From assembly GCA_032821775.1 (NCBI GenBank), contig JAVLRN010000003.1, forward strand, positions 1,302,001-1,366,000: a stretch of DNA of 64,000 bases, written 5' to 3'. The position numbers and the translations under genes were made by a program. Positions 47,381 to 59,624 of the stretch are shown in pieces. Position 1 is the stretch's first letter. The number at the start of each line of letters is the position of its first letter. This DNA is from Sanguinoderma infundibulare (taxonomy: Eukaryota > Basidiomycota > Agaricomycetes > Polyporales > Polyporaceae). The notes under the pieces were generated by a model, which was not told where the DNA came from, did not search any database, and worked only from the letters and a program-made list of their open reading frames with translations.

Positions 47381-50300
47381 CTATGCGTCCTGATCATCCG
47401 GACCCATGGCCTCCTCTACCTCTGCCGCTTCCGCTTCGTCCTCCAAAGAGGTTTCGCTCTTGACGGCCGAGTCCTTCTTGCCCGACTTGGGCGTGTTGGA
47501 CTTGCAGTCGCAAGTACGTCCAAGGAGCCCCGGGTCATCCGCCAGCACGTCCAACGCGGCGAGTGACACCTTGCGCGTTGCAATCACCGGGGATGAGTCT
47601 GTCGCACTCGCTATGATCTTCCCGTGGACGATGACTAGGGTGGGTGCAGTGTGATGAGTCGCCAGCGCGTGGTGGATGTTTGGCAAACGTGACTCACCAT
47701 CCATCTGCACGAGCGCATTCTGGCGTGCTGGTGGCTGTTTGACCACGGCGTGGTCATGGCACCCTTCCGCCTGCAGGAATTCAAGGAGGGTGATCTTCGG
47801 ATTCGTCGAGAGCGTCTGCAGCCGGATGTGCGCCTCGAGGAATGGCTTGAAGACGGTTTCAAAGAAGCGTCCAACTCCCATCTCGAAGAAGTTGTCGGAG
47901 ACGTATAAAGCCCCGATGACGGACTCTACGACGTCCGACAGGCACTGCTCGATGGCCATCCATATGTGAAAAAATCACGAACCAAAGCTTGAGCGACGCA
48001 CCTTCGGTGGTTCAATGGGCATATCCAGCCAGTACTGCCCTGGCAGTCTTCTTTCTCGCTCAGCAAAGTCGTACTCGTTCTTGCGCAGCTCCGCGAGGAA
48101 GTCGATGTACTTAGATATCGCGACGTCGAGGTTGCTGGACACCATCTGCAGGTATTGCTGCAGCCCGATGTGCACGCAGAACGCGGCGAGAGTTTGGTTC
48201 GACACCATAGCACCCTGCATCTGGCGTTAGTGGAGAAGGGGTCCGGGAGAGTGGAGTAATACGTGCCTTCAGCATGGTCAAACCCCCCGGGGATAGATGC
48301 GGATGGCGTTCCCAGATGTAGCGAGACACCACTGCAGGTAGTATTCTTAATCCATTGCTGGACAGGACGGCGCTCATAGGCAACTCACGGAAGTCGAGAA
48401 TGGCATCGCCGATAAACTCCAGCCGGTCGTAGCTGGTTCCTACTGCACCAGAGAAGGAAGAACTGTGGGCCTGAAGCGTTTGATCAGTACCCGCCCGAGG
48501 CGGTCATAGTTCCGAGCGGCCCAAAGGCTTACCAGCGCCTGTCCAAGGAGGTCTGGCTTGCTGAACTTCGAGCCGAACAGTCTTTCAATGCTCTCCACCG
48601 TAGCAGACGGCGGCGCGGGCGTCTTGGTTACCTGTACTTGTGCAACGTGCTGGGCTGTGAGGCGGGCATAGTCCGACCACTGCGCGACGTTGGAGACCGG
48701 AAGTTGAAGCTTCCTCGCGGCTCGCAAGGCCAGTTCGTTTCCGCCAGATAGGAAGGACGCCGCGAGGATCGCTTCTACAACGTCGGCGATGTTCTTCACA
48801 ATTCCGACGTGAGCAGAGGAGTGTGAGCGCAAAGATGTGCAACAAAAGGATGTCCCGAACCTTGTCTCCCAGCCACAGCGTGTTCTGCTCGTCAAGCTGT
48901 CGCTGCTTCTTGCTCCGCCGGCTTTTGTCCTTGTCCTTCTTGTCGGGGTTCTCGACCTTCATCTCTATGTCCCCGTCTGCATCCTCTGTCCTCACCTCTT
49001 CTTTGGGCTCGACCCTGATCATGGGAGGCTGCCATAGCTTGGCTACGAAGCGTCTGTGCTGGATGTAGGGCGGCAGCCCGACGCGCGTCGCGCCCTCCTG
49101 GAGGGCCTTGTTGCTGATAACGGACTGCCTCGCGTGGTGGAGATTCCCGACACCGCAGGTGGGCATGGTCGCATAGCAGAGGTTGGACGCAACGACTTTC
49201 AGGAATGAGTCGCCTGGAGGGAAACGGTTCGTCAACACTGCAGAGCCGAAAGGATGCCTAAGCGCTTACCCAGGAACTCCAGCCGTTCGTAGTTGGTTTC
49301 CATCCCGAGTACAGGGGTGGAGATCGCCATGACGAGCTGTTGCTCGAGGATGGCGTTTTCGAACAGTTTCGCGTTCAGCTCCTTGGCGAGCAGGTAGCTG
49401 TCGATTTTGGCCATGATTGACGGCATGAGCCACAGTGTCCGGAAAGTGCTGGGGAGGAAAGAGTGAGGGCTCGAGTTCGTCCCAATAGAGCGGATAGGAG
49501 ATGATGTACCTGGCGGGTATGGTGAACTTGAAGCAGAGCTCTGGAATCAAGTCTGCGACAACAGTCAGCAACGCTCGGCCCCATATCGAGATGGGCGACT
49601 AAACGTACACTTCAGAGGTGCCCTCGCGGGGGTCGGCGGCGGGGCTGAAGTCGGATGCAGGTTGTTGACAACAGGCGGTACGGCACTGACTTCAATCATC
49701 GGCTGCGTCTCGTCCTCCACCCCTTGCACATCCTTGGAGCGTGCCTTGCAGTACTCCAAGAAGTTTTCGTACTCGGCCTCGCGCTGCTGAGACGTCAGTG
49801 GGTCTTTCGGAGGACGGATATGAACACCTTACCGGACTGTCGTCGGCTTTGCAGAGAGGGGTCAAGTCGTGTCGCACCCTGATCACGAAATGGCGCATCG
49901 TGAACTCGACTTGGCGGTCCAATACGATAGCATCCTTCGCCCGCTCATCGATAGAAGCATTGCCGTCCACGAGGCGGAGAGCAAAGTAGTCCGCAGCAAG
50001 CTGCACGGCGTCCCACAAGATGTGTTCCTCGACGGAGAGCAGGGGCCAGTCGGGAGAGAGGGTCGAGTGCCACGATGGACCAAGAGGTGCGAAATAGCAG
50101 AGTAGGTTCTCAGGAGGACAGTCCAGCGGCTTGTTCGTGAGCGACTTCGTGACCCGGAGAGTGTACCCGTGCAGCGCTTTGAGCTGGGCTTCGGTCACCT
50201 CGATGGGCGTGGCCTTGAAGAAACGGACTGTGGCGTGCATACCAGAGAAGAAGAGGGTGAACTCTGGTACGTGGGGAAGCGGTGCCCTTGTGAGCAGCAG

Positions 50301-52838
50301 AACAGGCTCGTGGACTTCTCCGCCCAAGTTTTCGGGAGCCACCACGGTGGCGTAGAGGACCGTCGGGGGAGACGACTGCGAGTTGGACCAGAAGTCGGTG
50401 GATTTCCGTGGATAGCCGTGCACGCCCACGGTGGCGTTGGCTGTCTTGACATTCGGCGGAGTATCGCCGTTCCCGCTGGAAATCCCACGATGGGACTGAG
50501 GGAAGTGCCGATGGTCCATAATGCCCACCCGGATGAGTTCCTTGCATGCCTGGTAGCACGCCTCCCTTTTGGCTTCCCACATGGTAGCACAATACGGTCC
50601 AGGAATGCTGCGAAGCACCGTGTACTTCGGGAAAGAAATGACGTATCGGAAGACGGTGACGCCTTCTCCTCGCTCCTCGGCGTCCAAGGAGAGGGCGACC
50701 TTCTCGCCTTCTGCACCTGGTACGGCATGCACTTGAACTGCAAACCGATAGAACGCGGACACAGCTTGCGATTTGTGCAGTCGCGCGCTGGTCACCGCAT
50801 CTACAATATAGTCGTCGTCATCTTCGTCCTCGCTGTCCGACTGGTATGGATCTAGCCCAATGTACGTGGATTTCGGCGGAGCATCATGGGAGCCTTGAAC
50901 AGGACCGGCTATCCACGCCCTCAGATCGCCGTCTACGCTCTGTAGCCGAGTGAGGATCCGTCGATGTTCGTTGTTGCCCTTCTCAACCATGTGGACGAGA
51001 TGAGAGTAGCGTCCACGGCTGTGACGATGACTACATGCGTACGAGAGTTGGTCGTCGAATAAATCGAAGCTAACCAATAGCGGTGAGCATTGTGGCAGTT
51101 AAACCATCATCGTGAGACAACCTAACTTGATGATGATGGATACTTGGGGTAAGTCCACATCGTCTACCGACTTGCTCAACACCGCCAAGTTATAAATACC
51201 CGCAGAGAATGCGGCATGGACCTCCTTCTGTGGTCATGATCAGTACACATTGAATCACGGGAGGAATGCAGACATACCAGAGAAGTGTTTCCCGAGTTCA
51301 TCTTGCGGTTAGGGGCAATGGCACGAATAAACGGCAGATGTGCTTCGGCGACTTGTAACAATCCGGGTAGGGAGTGTGCGACGACTCTGTTCTTCACTAG
51401 GAGACAGTGTCGGTTCACGAGATGTATACACGCATGACAACTCAAACGTACCGAACAAGATGCCACGAAACTGGTCACCGTAACTTGAGCAAGGTTGTAG
51501 TACTTGCAGAAGCTTGGAAATTTTGGGCGTGATGTTGCATGCGGAAGAGTCGAGGGAGACTTGCAGCCTGTCCACTGCTCCGTGACTTCTGACGAGGTCA
51601 AGACGCTCTTGTACAGCAGCCATGTCTGTATCACTTGAGGCGGGCGATCCCACGAGGTCGTCCAGAGTATCCCGCCACCACGCATTCGCTGCGAACAACC
51701 CCAGCTGTAGGAAAACACGGCGAGCACGACGATAGTGGTGAGGACGCACAAGCCGCCCTTCTGGGTCCGCTTTCAAAACGACGCCAGACAAAGGCGGCTC
51801 AGCCGGCAATGAAGGAGAGACATCGTACTCCATGACAAGTTCCATTGGGCCAGACCAAGGTTCAACAGTCTTCGTTGCCAAAAAGAACGACTGAGCCTGT
51901 AAGGGTGCCTCCAACCACGTGAGATCCAGAGAAGCCCAGCGGTCCGGAGAACTCGTCAGTAAGGCAAGGACGTTGGGAGGATCGGGTGTCTTGCTGTAGA
52001 AATCTGTCATCATGCGGAGCACTGGATGTGGCGTGACCATGGGCACCACGCGTTGCACGTCGCTGACAACGAGCAAATGCGCCTGCGATAGCTTGATGCT
52101 GCCGTCTGAGAGGGAGTCCAACAGCATCTACGAGGAATAAGTGTTATGAAAGTCGCATATATGAGGTAAGTAGATAGGACTTACGTTCGCTGCCACGACG
52201 ACGATGTCGTTATAGATGACGTCGGGCCACTGATTCACTCCTGAGCAATGCATGGCGACGGTGTATGACCCCACGGAGAAGTCGAGCTCTTCAAGCTCCT
52301 TTGCATATTGACCGATGGACTGGTTGTCACTAAGCGCAACGTCAGCCAACCGTGGGTGAGATGTGGCATCACGATGCAAGCTTACTCGACAATAAACAGA
52401 ACAACTCGATGGCTCCGCGATCCATTCGCGATCATAGACTGTTGCAAGACGATGCTTTGACCTAACGCCAACTGGAGGAGACTGGTCTTCTCTGTCAAAG
52501 TGTCATAAACCGCTGTGCGACAATGGTATGTGGTCAGGCAACGTGCCTTCATGATTTTCAACAACCGCAATCACTGAAAATGTATGTTAGCGCTGAAAGC
52601 CGACGACATATCGCTCGAAGTAATCACCGTTTCCCTGTACAAGCTCAGTGAAAGTCTCTTCCGTTGAGACAACAGGGCGAGGTAGGTCAGTTGTCCCAGA
52701 GGGTGGCGCGGGGATTGTCCTTTGTTTCTTTGAAGGGGGTTCGGCTCCCGACGCCATGTCGGTCGAAGACGGGCTTATATCGGTCCCTGCAGTTCCCAAT
52801 TGTACTTGTTCTGAGGCCTGCTTCCACAGATTGAGCAT
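47381..52838 (-). CDS. Dicer-like ribonuclease with degenerate helicase region
   Basis: Cleaves double-stranded RNA into small RNAs. Start ATG 52838 (in-frame stop just upstream), exons 52628-52838, 52547-52573, 52386-52512, 52185-52329, then many more; roughly 1,400 residues. The helicase-like N-terminal half aligns by order with Dicer, but motif I reads DTLTEKT (usual DTGSGKT) and motif II SDVQ (usual DExH). Next are the dimerisation/DUF283 region (about 49,900-51,000) and a platform-like stretch; I recognise no clear PAZ. RNase IIIa has NYERLEFLGDSFLK and NIADVVEAILAASFL. RNase IIIb has YDRLEFIGDAILDF and LSDVVESVIGALYV. Both keep the two Asp and two Glu needed for metal binding. The tail is dsRBD-like then acidic, ending at 47381. 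Exon 2's intron appears to use a GC donor. Confidence 0.88.
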
Positions 52839-53296
52839 GAATCAATCGTTGCTAGTGTATGTTAACCACTGTCTGCCTCGATGTGGAAAACTGCGCCTGA
52901 CAGGTATCTTCGGCAAGCTGTGTATAGAATCGTCAGACCGAGCCCGAAGCAGTATTTTCTCATCCCATACCGCTGACGTGGTGCGTTGTGGACAGAGTTG
53001 GCACCCTTGAACGTGCTCGGGAAGTACGAGAAGGGCGTAACGTGGAAGCTTATGTGACAAGGCGCCCGTTATATTACTTTCGTTTCTGAGCGCTAACGAT
53101 TCCCGTCTCGGGCCTCGACTTTCAGAGCGGTGTCATGGTCGTTCAGTAAGCTGCGAAACTCTAACTTTCAGGGAGCTGGGGAGCTGTGTTGCTAGTATTA
53201 TATCTTCAATGATTATCATGCAATAAAGTACTATGCCCGGTATGAAAACGCCAGGTGATCTCAGTATGTGGCACAAACGGCGATAAACTCAAGACA
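52839..53296. other. Intergenic region upstream of the Dicer-like gene
   Basis: 460 bases between the Dicer-like start and the MRF1 stop. A 72-residue minus-strand frame at 52,842-53,060 has no recognisable features. A/T-rich toward MRF1. No repeat seen. Confidence 0.5.
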
Positions 53297-54841
53297 TCAT
53301 TGTTGCGACAAGACATCCTCCAACAGCTCATCGCGGTGACGCTGTTGAAGGGCCTCGAGGAAGTCCTGCAGTGCGTCCCCTTCCATCACTGACGTAAGGT
53401 TCTTCAAAGACATACCGAGTCGGTGGTCCGTGACTCGATCCTGTAGGAGTTGTCGGATGATGTGAGCGACATCAAACTGTTCTTCACGGCGAGAAAGACT
53501 CGCCTGAGCGTAATTGTATGTCCTGATTTTCTCGCTCCGGTCCACGCTGCCTACAAGGCTGCGTCGCATATCACGTCGTTCAATCATCTCTTGATTGAGC
53601 TTCCTGTCCATAAGTCGCCCACGCAGAACTTGGAATGCTCGCCGTCGATTCTGCACCAAATGTCAGGGAGAGGTCTGCTACCATAACGCCGTTTGACGTA
53701 CTTGGTGCTGACTTCTTTCGTCTTGCATGGAAACGGTGATTCCGGTAGGTAAATGAGTTATACGGACGGCGGATTCGGTTTTGTTGACATGCTACGCAGG
53801 CTATCAGGGGAATGGCAGCGGTGTGCTATGATGTAGCATACCTGTCCGCCGGCCCCTCTGGAACGCATGACCTCGAGCTTAATCTCGTCCATGGTAAAAA
53901 GGTTGTCGTCGGAGTTATTTGACGGTTCCGCCTCTTCGGTCAATGGAAGAACCTAACGTCCAACCATGTATTCTTGAACGTGCAGTTCTAACACAGGACG
54001 GGTGACGCACCATGACTCCGACCGTGCTCGTGTGCACTCGACCATTGACTTCCGTAGCAGGCACCCTCTGGACCCGGTGCACACCGCTCTCCCACCGCAA
54101 TGCGTCATACGCGCCGTCACCCTTTACCTCCATGATAGCGTCCTTCAGGCCGCCAGACTCAAGTTCGTTGCTGTTCAGCATCATCACGCTCCACCTCGAA
54201 GACTGAGCGGCCCGGGTGTACATCCGGACCAGGTCGGCAACGAAAAGCGCGGACTCGGAACCTCCGACACCCGCTCTGAGTTCAATGATGGCGGAAAGGT
54301 GGGCTGTCTTCGAGGGTGGGACCAAGAGTGACGGGAAGGTGGACTCGACCATCTGGTTGATAGTTTCTGAAAGGGTCGCGTATTCCTCCTCGGCCATACT
54401 TCGCATAGTTGGGTCTGGGTCGTTCAGGAGGGGGGATGTCTCCTCCAATGACTACTGTTGAATGTGTGGTCAGGTACATATGGACATGAAAGCGGGACGC
54501 GGAGACACGGACCTGCCTGGCGTGTTTCCATTCAGTCCAAGCATCCTGGAGACGTTCTAGCTCCTTGATCCTCCGCATCCGTCGAATGTCTTCTTCGGAC
54601 AGTGCATCCTCAGATAACTGCGCTAGTCTTAGCATCAGGCCGTGAGCATAGCCAGGTGACACACCTCTGACTGCAGCTTCTGCCTTTCTTCTATTTTCCT
54701 CCGGACACAGTGGACAATCGGCGCGTCTTCAACCTTTAGCGAGTGCGCCGCCGGACGTTGCGCTTGGGCTCGAACAGCCCCGCTGGTCGCCAACGCTCTA
54801 GATAGTCTAAGCTGACGAAACGCAGGACGAAACATAGACAT
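53297..54841 (-). CDS. MRF1: Mitochondrial peptide chain release factor 1
   Basis: Class I release factor for UAA/UAG in mitochondria. Starts [20 protein letters not shown] (presequence-like). The N-terminal helical domain follows ([20 protein letters not shown], then [20 protein letters not shown]). The RF-1 core has [40 protein letters not shown] and [17 protein letters not shown]. The catalytic GGQ is in [20 protein letters not shown], split by an intron. C-terminal landmarks are [11 protein letters not shown] and [15 protein letters not shown]. The stop is at 53297-53299. All hallmarks are present, so it should be functional. Confidence 0.93.
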
Positions 54842-55172
54842 GGACCAGGACGAGGAGCGATGTCCGGGAACGGCGGACTTGGGCCCGCCAGCCGAGCTGG
54901 GCGCTTAGATGCCGTCTCCAGTTCCTTTCTGGCGGCGATGACAGCCGCTGCAGCGGGACCGGTGAAGGCTACAGGACGACACAGCTCCCAGGCAACAGCT
55001 CTACCATGCACCACGATCAACCCGTGCGCCCATCTTGACTCTTTCTAGACGACGCCGGTCCGTCCATGCATCCTGAGAAGGCATAAGAAGTAACACCATA
55101 GGGGTCTGTGAACCTGCTTGTCTCCAACATCGTCTTTCTCGACTCTGGCGGGCGGAGCTGCCATGTTCAACA
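54842..55172. other. Divergent intergenic region
   Basis: 330 bases between MRF1 and the following plus-strand gene. No TATA, repeat or gene recognised. Confidence 0.5.
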
Positions 55173-56725
55173 ATGCGCCTCTTCTCATTCGGATATCACA
55201 AGAGCTCGATAACGGTGGTGTCGAGCCTAAACCTGATCGACATGGCCTTCCCCGACAGCGGACTCGTTCAGACCCATGTCTACCTTCTCGGTTGCCCTCA
55301 AACGGTATGTGCTACCCTCTGTTCTTCCTCCAGATGCTGACACTAGTTCAGCATTCATTAAGAGAGAAGCGGATGGCCTGGCTCCGAAGGCGGTCCGCGC
55401 AGAGCTTGAGCACATGCGGAAGGCACTTCAGATCCCCTTTAGTGCGCAAGAAGACGAGGACACGCTTTCTCCCACCGCTTCCATACGGAGCTCCTCTGAA
55501 TCCAGCCCTAAATCCCGAAGGAAATCATTGCTGGACATATTGCCCTCAGCGTTCCATGCGGCGAAGACGTTGCGAGAGTCAGCGAGGAGGAACGGGGGTG
55601 CATGGAAACCTCCCGAGGTGCGCTATTAGCATTCCTTGCGCTCTAATCCCTACTGACCGTACTAACCATTTCAGTCATTCGAAATATTACGCGCGATTGA
55701 GGGGAAGGATATCATGTTCTTGATGGAGGTCCGGGACCGATCATTTGAGGTTCGTCTCCCTACCACTTCTACCCGCACTCTTCTCCTCTATACCAACACT
55801 GCTTGCTGCAGAGTCTCGTCAAGAAGTCCGGAGATGTGACGCCACTCATCCATGCCATGCGAATAGAGCATACAGACATGGCAATCGTCCTCCTCGGTGC
55901 CTTCTCTCGTTACATCAACCACATCCAAGATGAGGATATCCGAAAACCAGAGACGCAGAATGTGCTCAAGATGCTAAGTGCGTATTCATCATAACGCAAG
56001 AAGAGTTCCGCTGACTGGATGCAAAGGGATGAACCTCAAGATAGCGATCGACTTCGGGCTGCAGAAGTCGCAAAAGGACCTAATGGCATCGTTTCTCCAA
56101 ACCCTCATCATGAGCGAGGGCGACACTTGGATTATGCTGCAGGCAGGAGACGTAGCCGCTTCTTTGCGACAAGGTACGGAGGGGAAACCAGTTCATAATG
56201 CTGAAGCAGCAGTATGGAGCTTTGCCACCTCCAATCTTGGTAAGGCTGACATCATCGCATCTCTGGAGGACTAGTGAGCATCCTTATTGTCTGTTCAAAG
56301 GGTCTGTTCTGATAACGGAGCCGTCGCCAGTGTGGCGAACGCAACGGCAGACCTAGTCATGATTGCTGCATGGTCGACCGCACTACAAGTCATCAAGGGC
56401 GAAGCCATACCGGTATGTGCACCTCTCGCAGATCGACCGCCCAGTTGTACTCATGTCTATCGTAGACATACTACTTCGCCCGCGACGACCGCATCTACAA
56501 GGCCTTTGTGGAGCGACTTGATCGACATAAGGACGAAATCACGAAGCTAGGACGCCGACTACGCTGGCAGCTTAGAGCATTGCGGGACCACCTTGAAGGT
56601 CGGAGTAAAGCTTACCGAGTAAGCGAATGCGTCACCAGTTGCTTCCACCACTCTTCAACTGACCTATCTATCAGGCTAAGGTCGATTCTTTGGCAAAGGA
56701 GCTTGACGAAGGAGAAGGTCATTGA
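55173..56725 (+). CDS. Conserved fungal protein of unknown function
   Basis: I recognise the pattern of a conserved fungal hypothetical protein but no named function. The start is uncertain. The ATG at 55173 (MRLFSFGYHKSSITVVSSLN) splices well into SFIKREADGLAPKAVRAELE after an intron ending near 55349; ATGs at 55163 and 55276 are alternatives. Later exons give SFEILRAIEGKDIMFLMEVR, DVTPLIHAMRIEHTDMAIVL, NLKIAIDFGLQKSQKDLMAS, AVWSFATSNLGKADIIASLE and NATADLVMIAAWSTALQVIK. The end is YYFARDDRIYKAFVERLDRH, LRWQLRALRDHLEGRSKAYR and AKVDSLAKELDEGEGH at the stop 56723-56725. Entirely helical in appearance, with a repeat-like feel (degenerate ankyrin/HEAT is possible). No membrane helix. Confidence 0.7.
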
Positions 56726-57137
56726 ACGATCACGAATATTTTTCATCAATGTCTCTTGGGACTACATGGATGTACTAGCCACCATTGCTAGACCTTTGGG
56801 TGAGACTGTTTTGCCCCGCGTCGCATGCTTCTTATCTATCCCGCTCATACAAGGTGCCCTACGGGTCGAAGCCCCAACCCGCGTAGTGGCGTATTATTGA
56901 GCGAATATCAAACTTGCCGCAGGATAGGATTCGCGTCTTACCTGTTGGTTATTTGTTGGTCTGCGGACCTAAGCATGCGTGCTCGTACAAGGTGCCGTTC
57001 GTGTCTCAGAACGCAACACGTTGCGCGGCGTATTATCGAGCATACACAATATCATCAATGTTGAGTTGAGCGTGTTTACGTCCGTATATAGATTATGACA
57101 CTCGTACGGTATATAGTCCATCACAATGCTATCCAAT
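56726..57137. other. Convergent intergenic region
   Basis: 410 bases. Two related segments, CCCTACGGGTCGAAGCCCCAA..GCGTAGTGGCGTATTATTGAGC near 56,855-56,902 and TTGCGCGGCGTATTATCGAGC near 57,012-57,032, share GGCGTATTAT(T/C)GAGC. Otherwise no gene seen. Confidence 0.5.
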
Positions 57138-57956
57138 TTACGGTATTAACTTCAGCCCATAATACCATCCGTGTCCTAGCACGATGGCCAGGCTCAGTAC
57201 GGCAGGCAAAAGATTCAGTTGAAGAACTGCGTATATCCAAGCAGTCGCTAGAGGTGGGCTCTGAAACGAACATACGTCTCACCGAGCATAAACATTGTGG
57301 CACAGACCACTCACCTGTCGCATTACTACCCGCCAGTTTCCGCGGTTTATCAGCCACACAAGGCGGGGACCTGCTATGCAAGCAAGAAGGAAGAATCCTG
57401 ATTGCATCCACAGCCGTGGTTTATAGCGGTTGGCTTCGGCAGGTCAAGATGAGTACAGTTCGCGTGTGCGCAAGGGAATACTGAGCTCACAGTAGAATAC
57501 GAAGATCGAGATGACTGCGGTTGACGAGCAATTAGCTTCCCACTCATCAGTAGACATATTTACACGTACTTGGTACACCAGGAAGCATCCTGTCCAAGAA
57601 AATTTCGAGGTAATCTGGCTGCCGGCCGTATTGGAAGTGGACCAGACTGGTACAACCTCATCGTAAACTTGGGTGCAAGAACGGGGGCAGAATGCGACGT
57701 ACATGTCCATGAGCAGCAGCATGAACGACATGGGAATGATGAGCATCATCGCATTGAACACTTCCACCGCAAAGGGCGACAACCCTTCTTCTTCGCCTTC
57801 CGCTGCGTCCTCCGCCTTGGTCGCCTTCGAGTTCTGGGGGACTTGCTTGAGGATGCCCGACTCCTGGATGATGCGCCATTGCTCCTCCTCAGGAATGTTG
57901 ATCGTTTCTCCTGTGCCTTGAGCGGTCTTGTCTCGGTTCTTGCGATTTCGTGCCAT
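57138..57956 (-). CDS. DUF7719-type small membrane protein
   Basis: Five exons (57703-57956, 57570-57646, 57491-57514, 57315-57433, 57138-57260) sum to 198 residues. Starts MARNRKNRDKTAQGTGETIN with a hydrophilic, basic N terminus (EEQWRIIQESGILKQVP). Then come four hydrophobic segments: FNAMMLIIPMSFMLLLMDIL, IISIFVFYSN, WMQSGFFLLACIAGPRLVWL, and NLLPAVLSLAIVLGHGWYYG. Conserved features are VHFQYGRQPDYLEIFLDRML, NRGNWRVVMRQSPPLATAWI and the end YYGLKLIP. This matches the layout I remember for an uncharacterised ascomycete/basidiomycete family (DUF7719). Probably an ER or other internal-membrane protein; no function known to me. Confidence 0.78.
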
Positions 57957-58249
57957 GAGTAACACGCGGTGAACGAGCGTAAGAGCAAGGAACAGAGATG
58001 TGGCTGGCGTCTTGGAGCTCTGGAGGCTCGCACAGCTGGCTTGAGCCTGGACAGTGGCAATCCAGCCTCCGGCCCGGCTGTCCGATCAAGCAGAAAAGTC
58101 ATCCGCTGGAAACTTAAGCTGGGACCTCTTTTCAGCTCCTTTGACCTGTACACACCGCACTCACACAGCTGGGCTTCAGAATCCTTACTCCAAGTTGGCT
58201 TGACTTTACCTACGTTCTGAGACTTCCACTCTGCACAAACCTCGGTGAA

Positions 58250-59409
58250 ATGTCGAACGAAGACTTGCTCAAGCTCCTGGAAGCGCATGGGCAACAATTC
58301 CTCCAGTCTTTCGACGCCCCCATAACGACCGGCAAACGGAAGGAGGGACCCACAGCTCCCGCGGACAGGAGCGCGAAAAAGAAGAAGGAAGATGAGCTAG
58401 AATCGGAGGAGGAATGGGCCGGAATTGGGCAGGGGACCGGTTCTAGCGAGGCAGAGGAAGACAGCGACGAGGAATTTGATGAGGATGAGGCAAGTGAAGA
58501 CGAGGACGGCGATGATGGTGTGTATACACCATACATCTCGGATTATGAAGGATCCTCAATTTCAACACGCCAGAGGATGACGAGTTCACTTATGAAAGCG
58601 GTTCGCACCAACCGGACGTGGTCGTGTTCTCTGAAACCGGAGCCTCTATGATACCCAGGAAGTCGAAGTCAGGGTTCATGGTAACACACTACTGCATATT
58701 ACTACAAGGCGCAAGGGCCTTGACCTCGTTCTTAGTCTGCCAAGGTCAGCAAGCTGACAGAAGAAGTCACAAAGTCGTCCAAGAAGAAATCTTCCGAGGA
58801 TGACGACGACGATCTGTCAGTATTGGACTTGTCATGCCTGGTCCGGACTCTGATGCCTCTCTACCCAGAACAAACGCGCAGAACGACGCGCTCCTTCATC
58901 GACTAGTTCATACCAAGCTCTTATCGGGATCCCTCAACCCGGACCTCGAGCTAACGCCTGCACAACGCAAGAAAGCCCTTGCCGGCCGCATCCTCGAGGC
59001 CGCCGGCAAAGCCAAGCTAGGAAAGGGTGAAGCCTCAGTACGACAGAAGGAACACAATCGAGCGGCGAAGCACGTCCGGGACGGGCTAGCGGAGAAGAAG
59101 AAGGAGCGTCGACAGAAGCAGCTGGAGGAGGTGCGCTGCAGTCGCTGCTCGACTTCTGCAGCTTCGCTAATATCCGTGATTCGACAGGCGAAGCAGCTAG
59201 GGAACTACCATCCTGCACTGAAGGCCTTGTACGACGGCTCGTCGACATCGAATGCGCGAAGCAGGAAGCGCGAACGGGGCTTGAAGATGGGCGTCGGCTC
59301 GTTCAAGGGCGGCATCCTCAAGCTCGGCAAAAGAGACATCAACGCCGTCGAGGGCATGAGCAGCGGGAGCAGAGGGAGGGGCTCGCACCGGCGAGGTGGA
59401 AAGCGATGA
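58250..59409 (+). CDS. Faf1/C1orf131-like (DUF4602) pre-rRNA processing factor
   Basis: Yeast Faf1 acts in early 40S pre-ribosome assembly in the nucleolus. The ATG at 58250 starts MSNEDLLKLLEAHGQQFLQS. An acidic Glu/Asp stretch follows, then DVVVFSETGASMIPRKSKSG and, across an intron, FMSAKVSKLTEE, which resembles the FMS.KVSK signature of the family. The C-terminal half is NAQNDALLHRLVHTKLLSGS, RKKALAGRILEAAGKAKLGK, EHNRAAKHVRDGLAEKKKER and AKQLGNYHPALKALYD, followed by a basic RGRGSHRRGGKR end (stop 59407-59409). Charge pattern and order suit a nucleolar protein. The family call is from motif memory; overall confidence is moderate. Confidence 0.65.
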
Positions 59410-59624
59410 CATACAGTTCTATGTTCTACATGTTCATGTTTCGTGGATCACATATGGTGGTAAGCTACCGGGCATACGAGGACATGCGGACATATTTACA
59501 CATGGAGGGAGGGCTGCTCTACGCCACACTGCCGGATCTGGGGTCACAAAAATCACAAAGACTCGGAAAGCAAGACACGGACATCGAACAACAAAGCCGC
59601 AGAAGGGGATACGAGTCCAATATC

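Noticed and set aside
24566..54841. A functional cluster of mitochondrial genes (bL12m, uL24m, COX8, MRF1)
   Set aside because: They are dispersed among unrelated genes on both strands; four such genes in 30 kb is plausible by chance.
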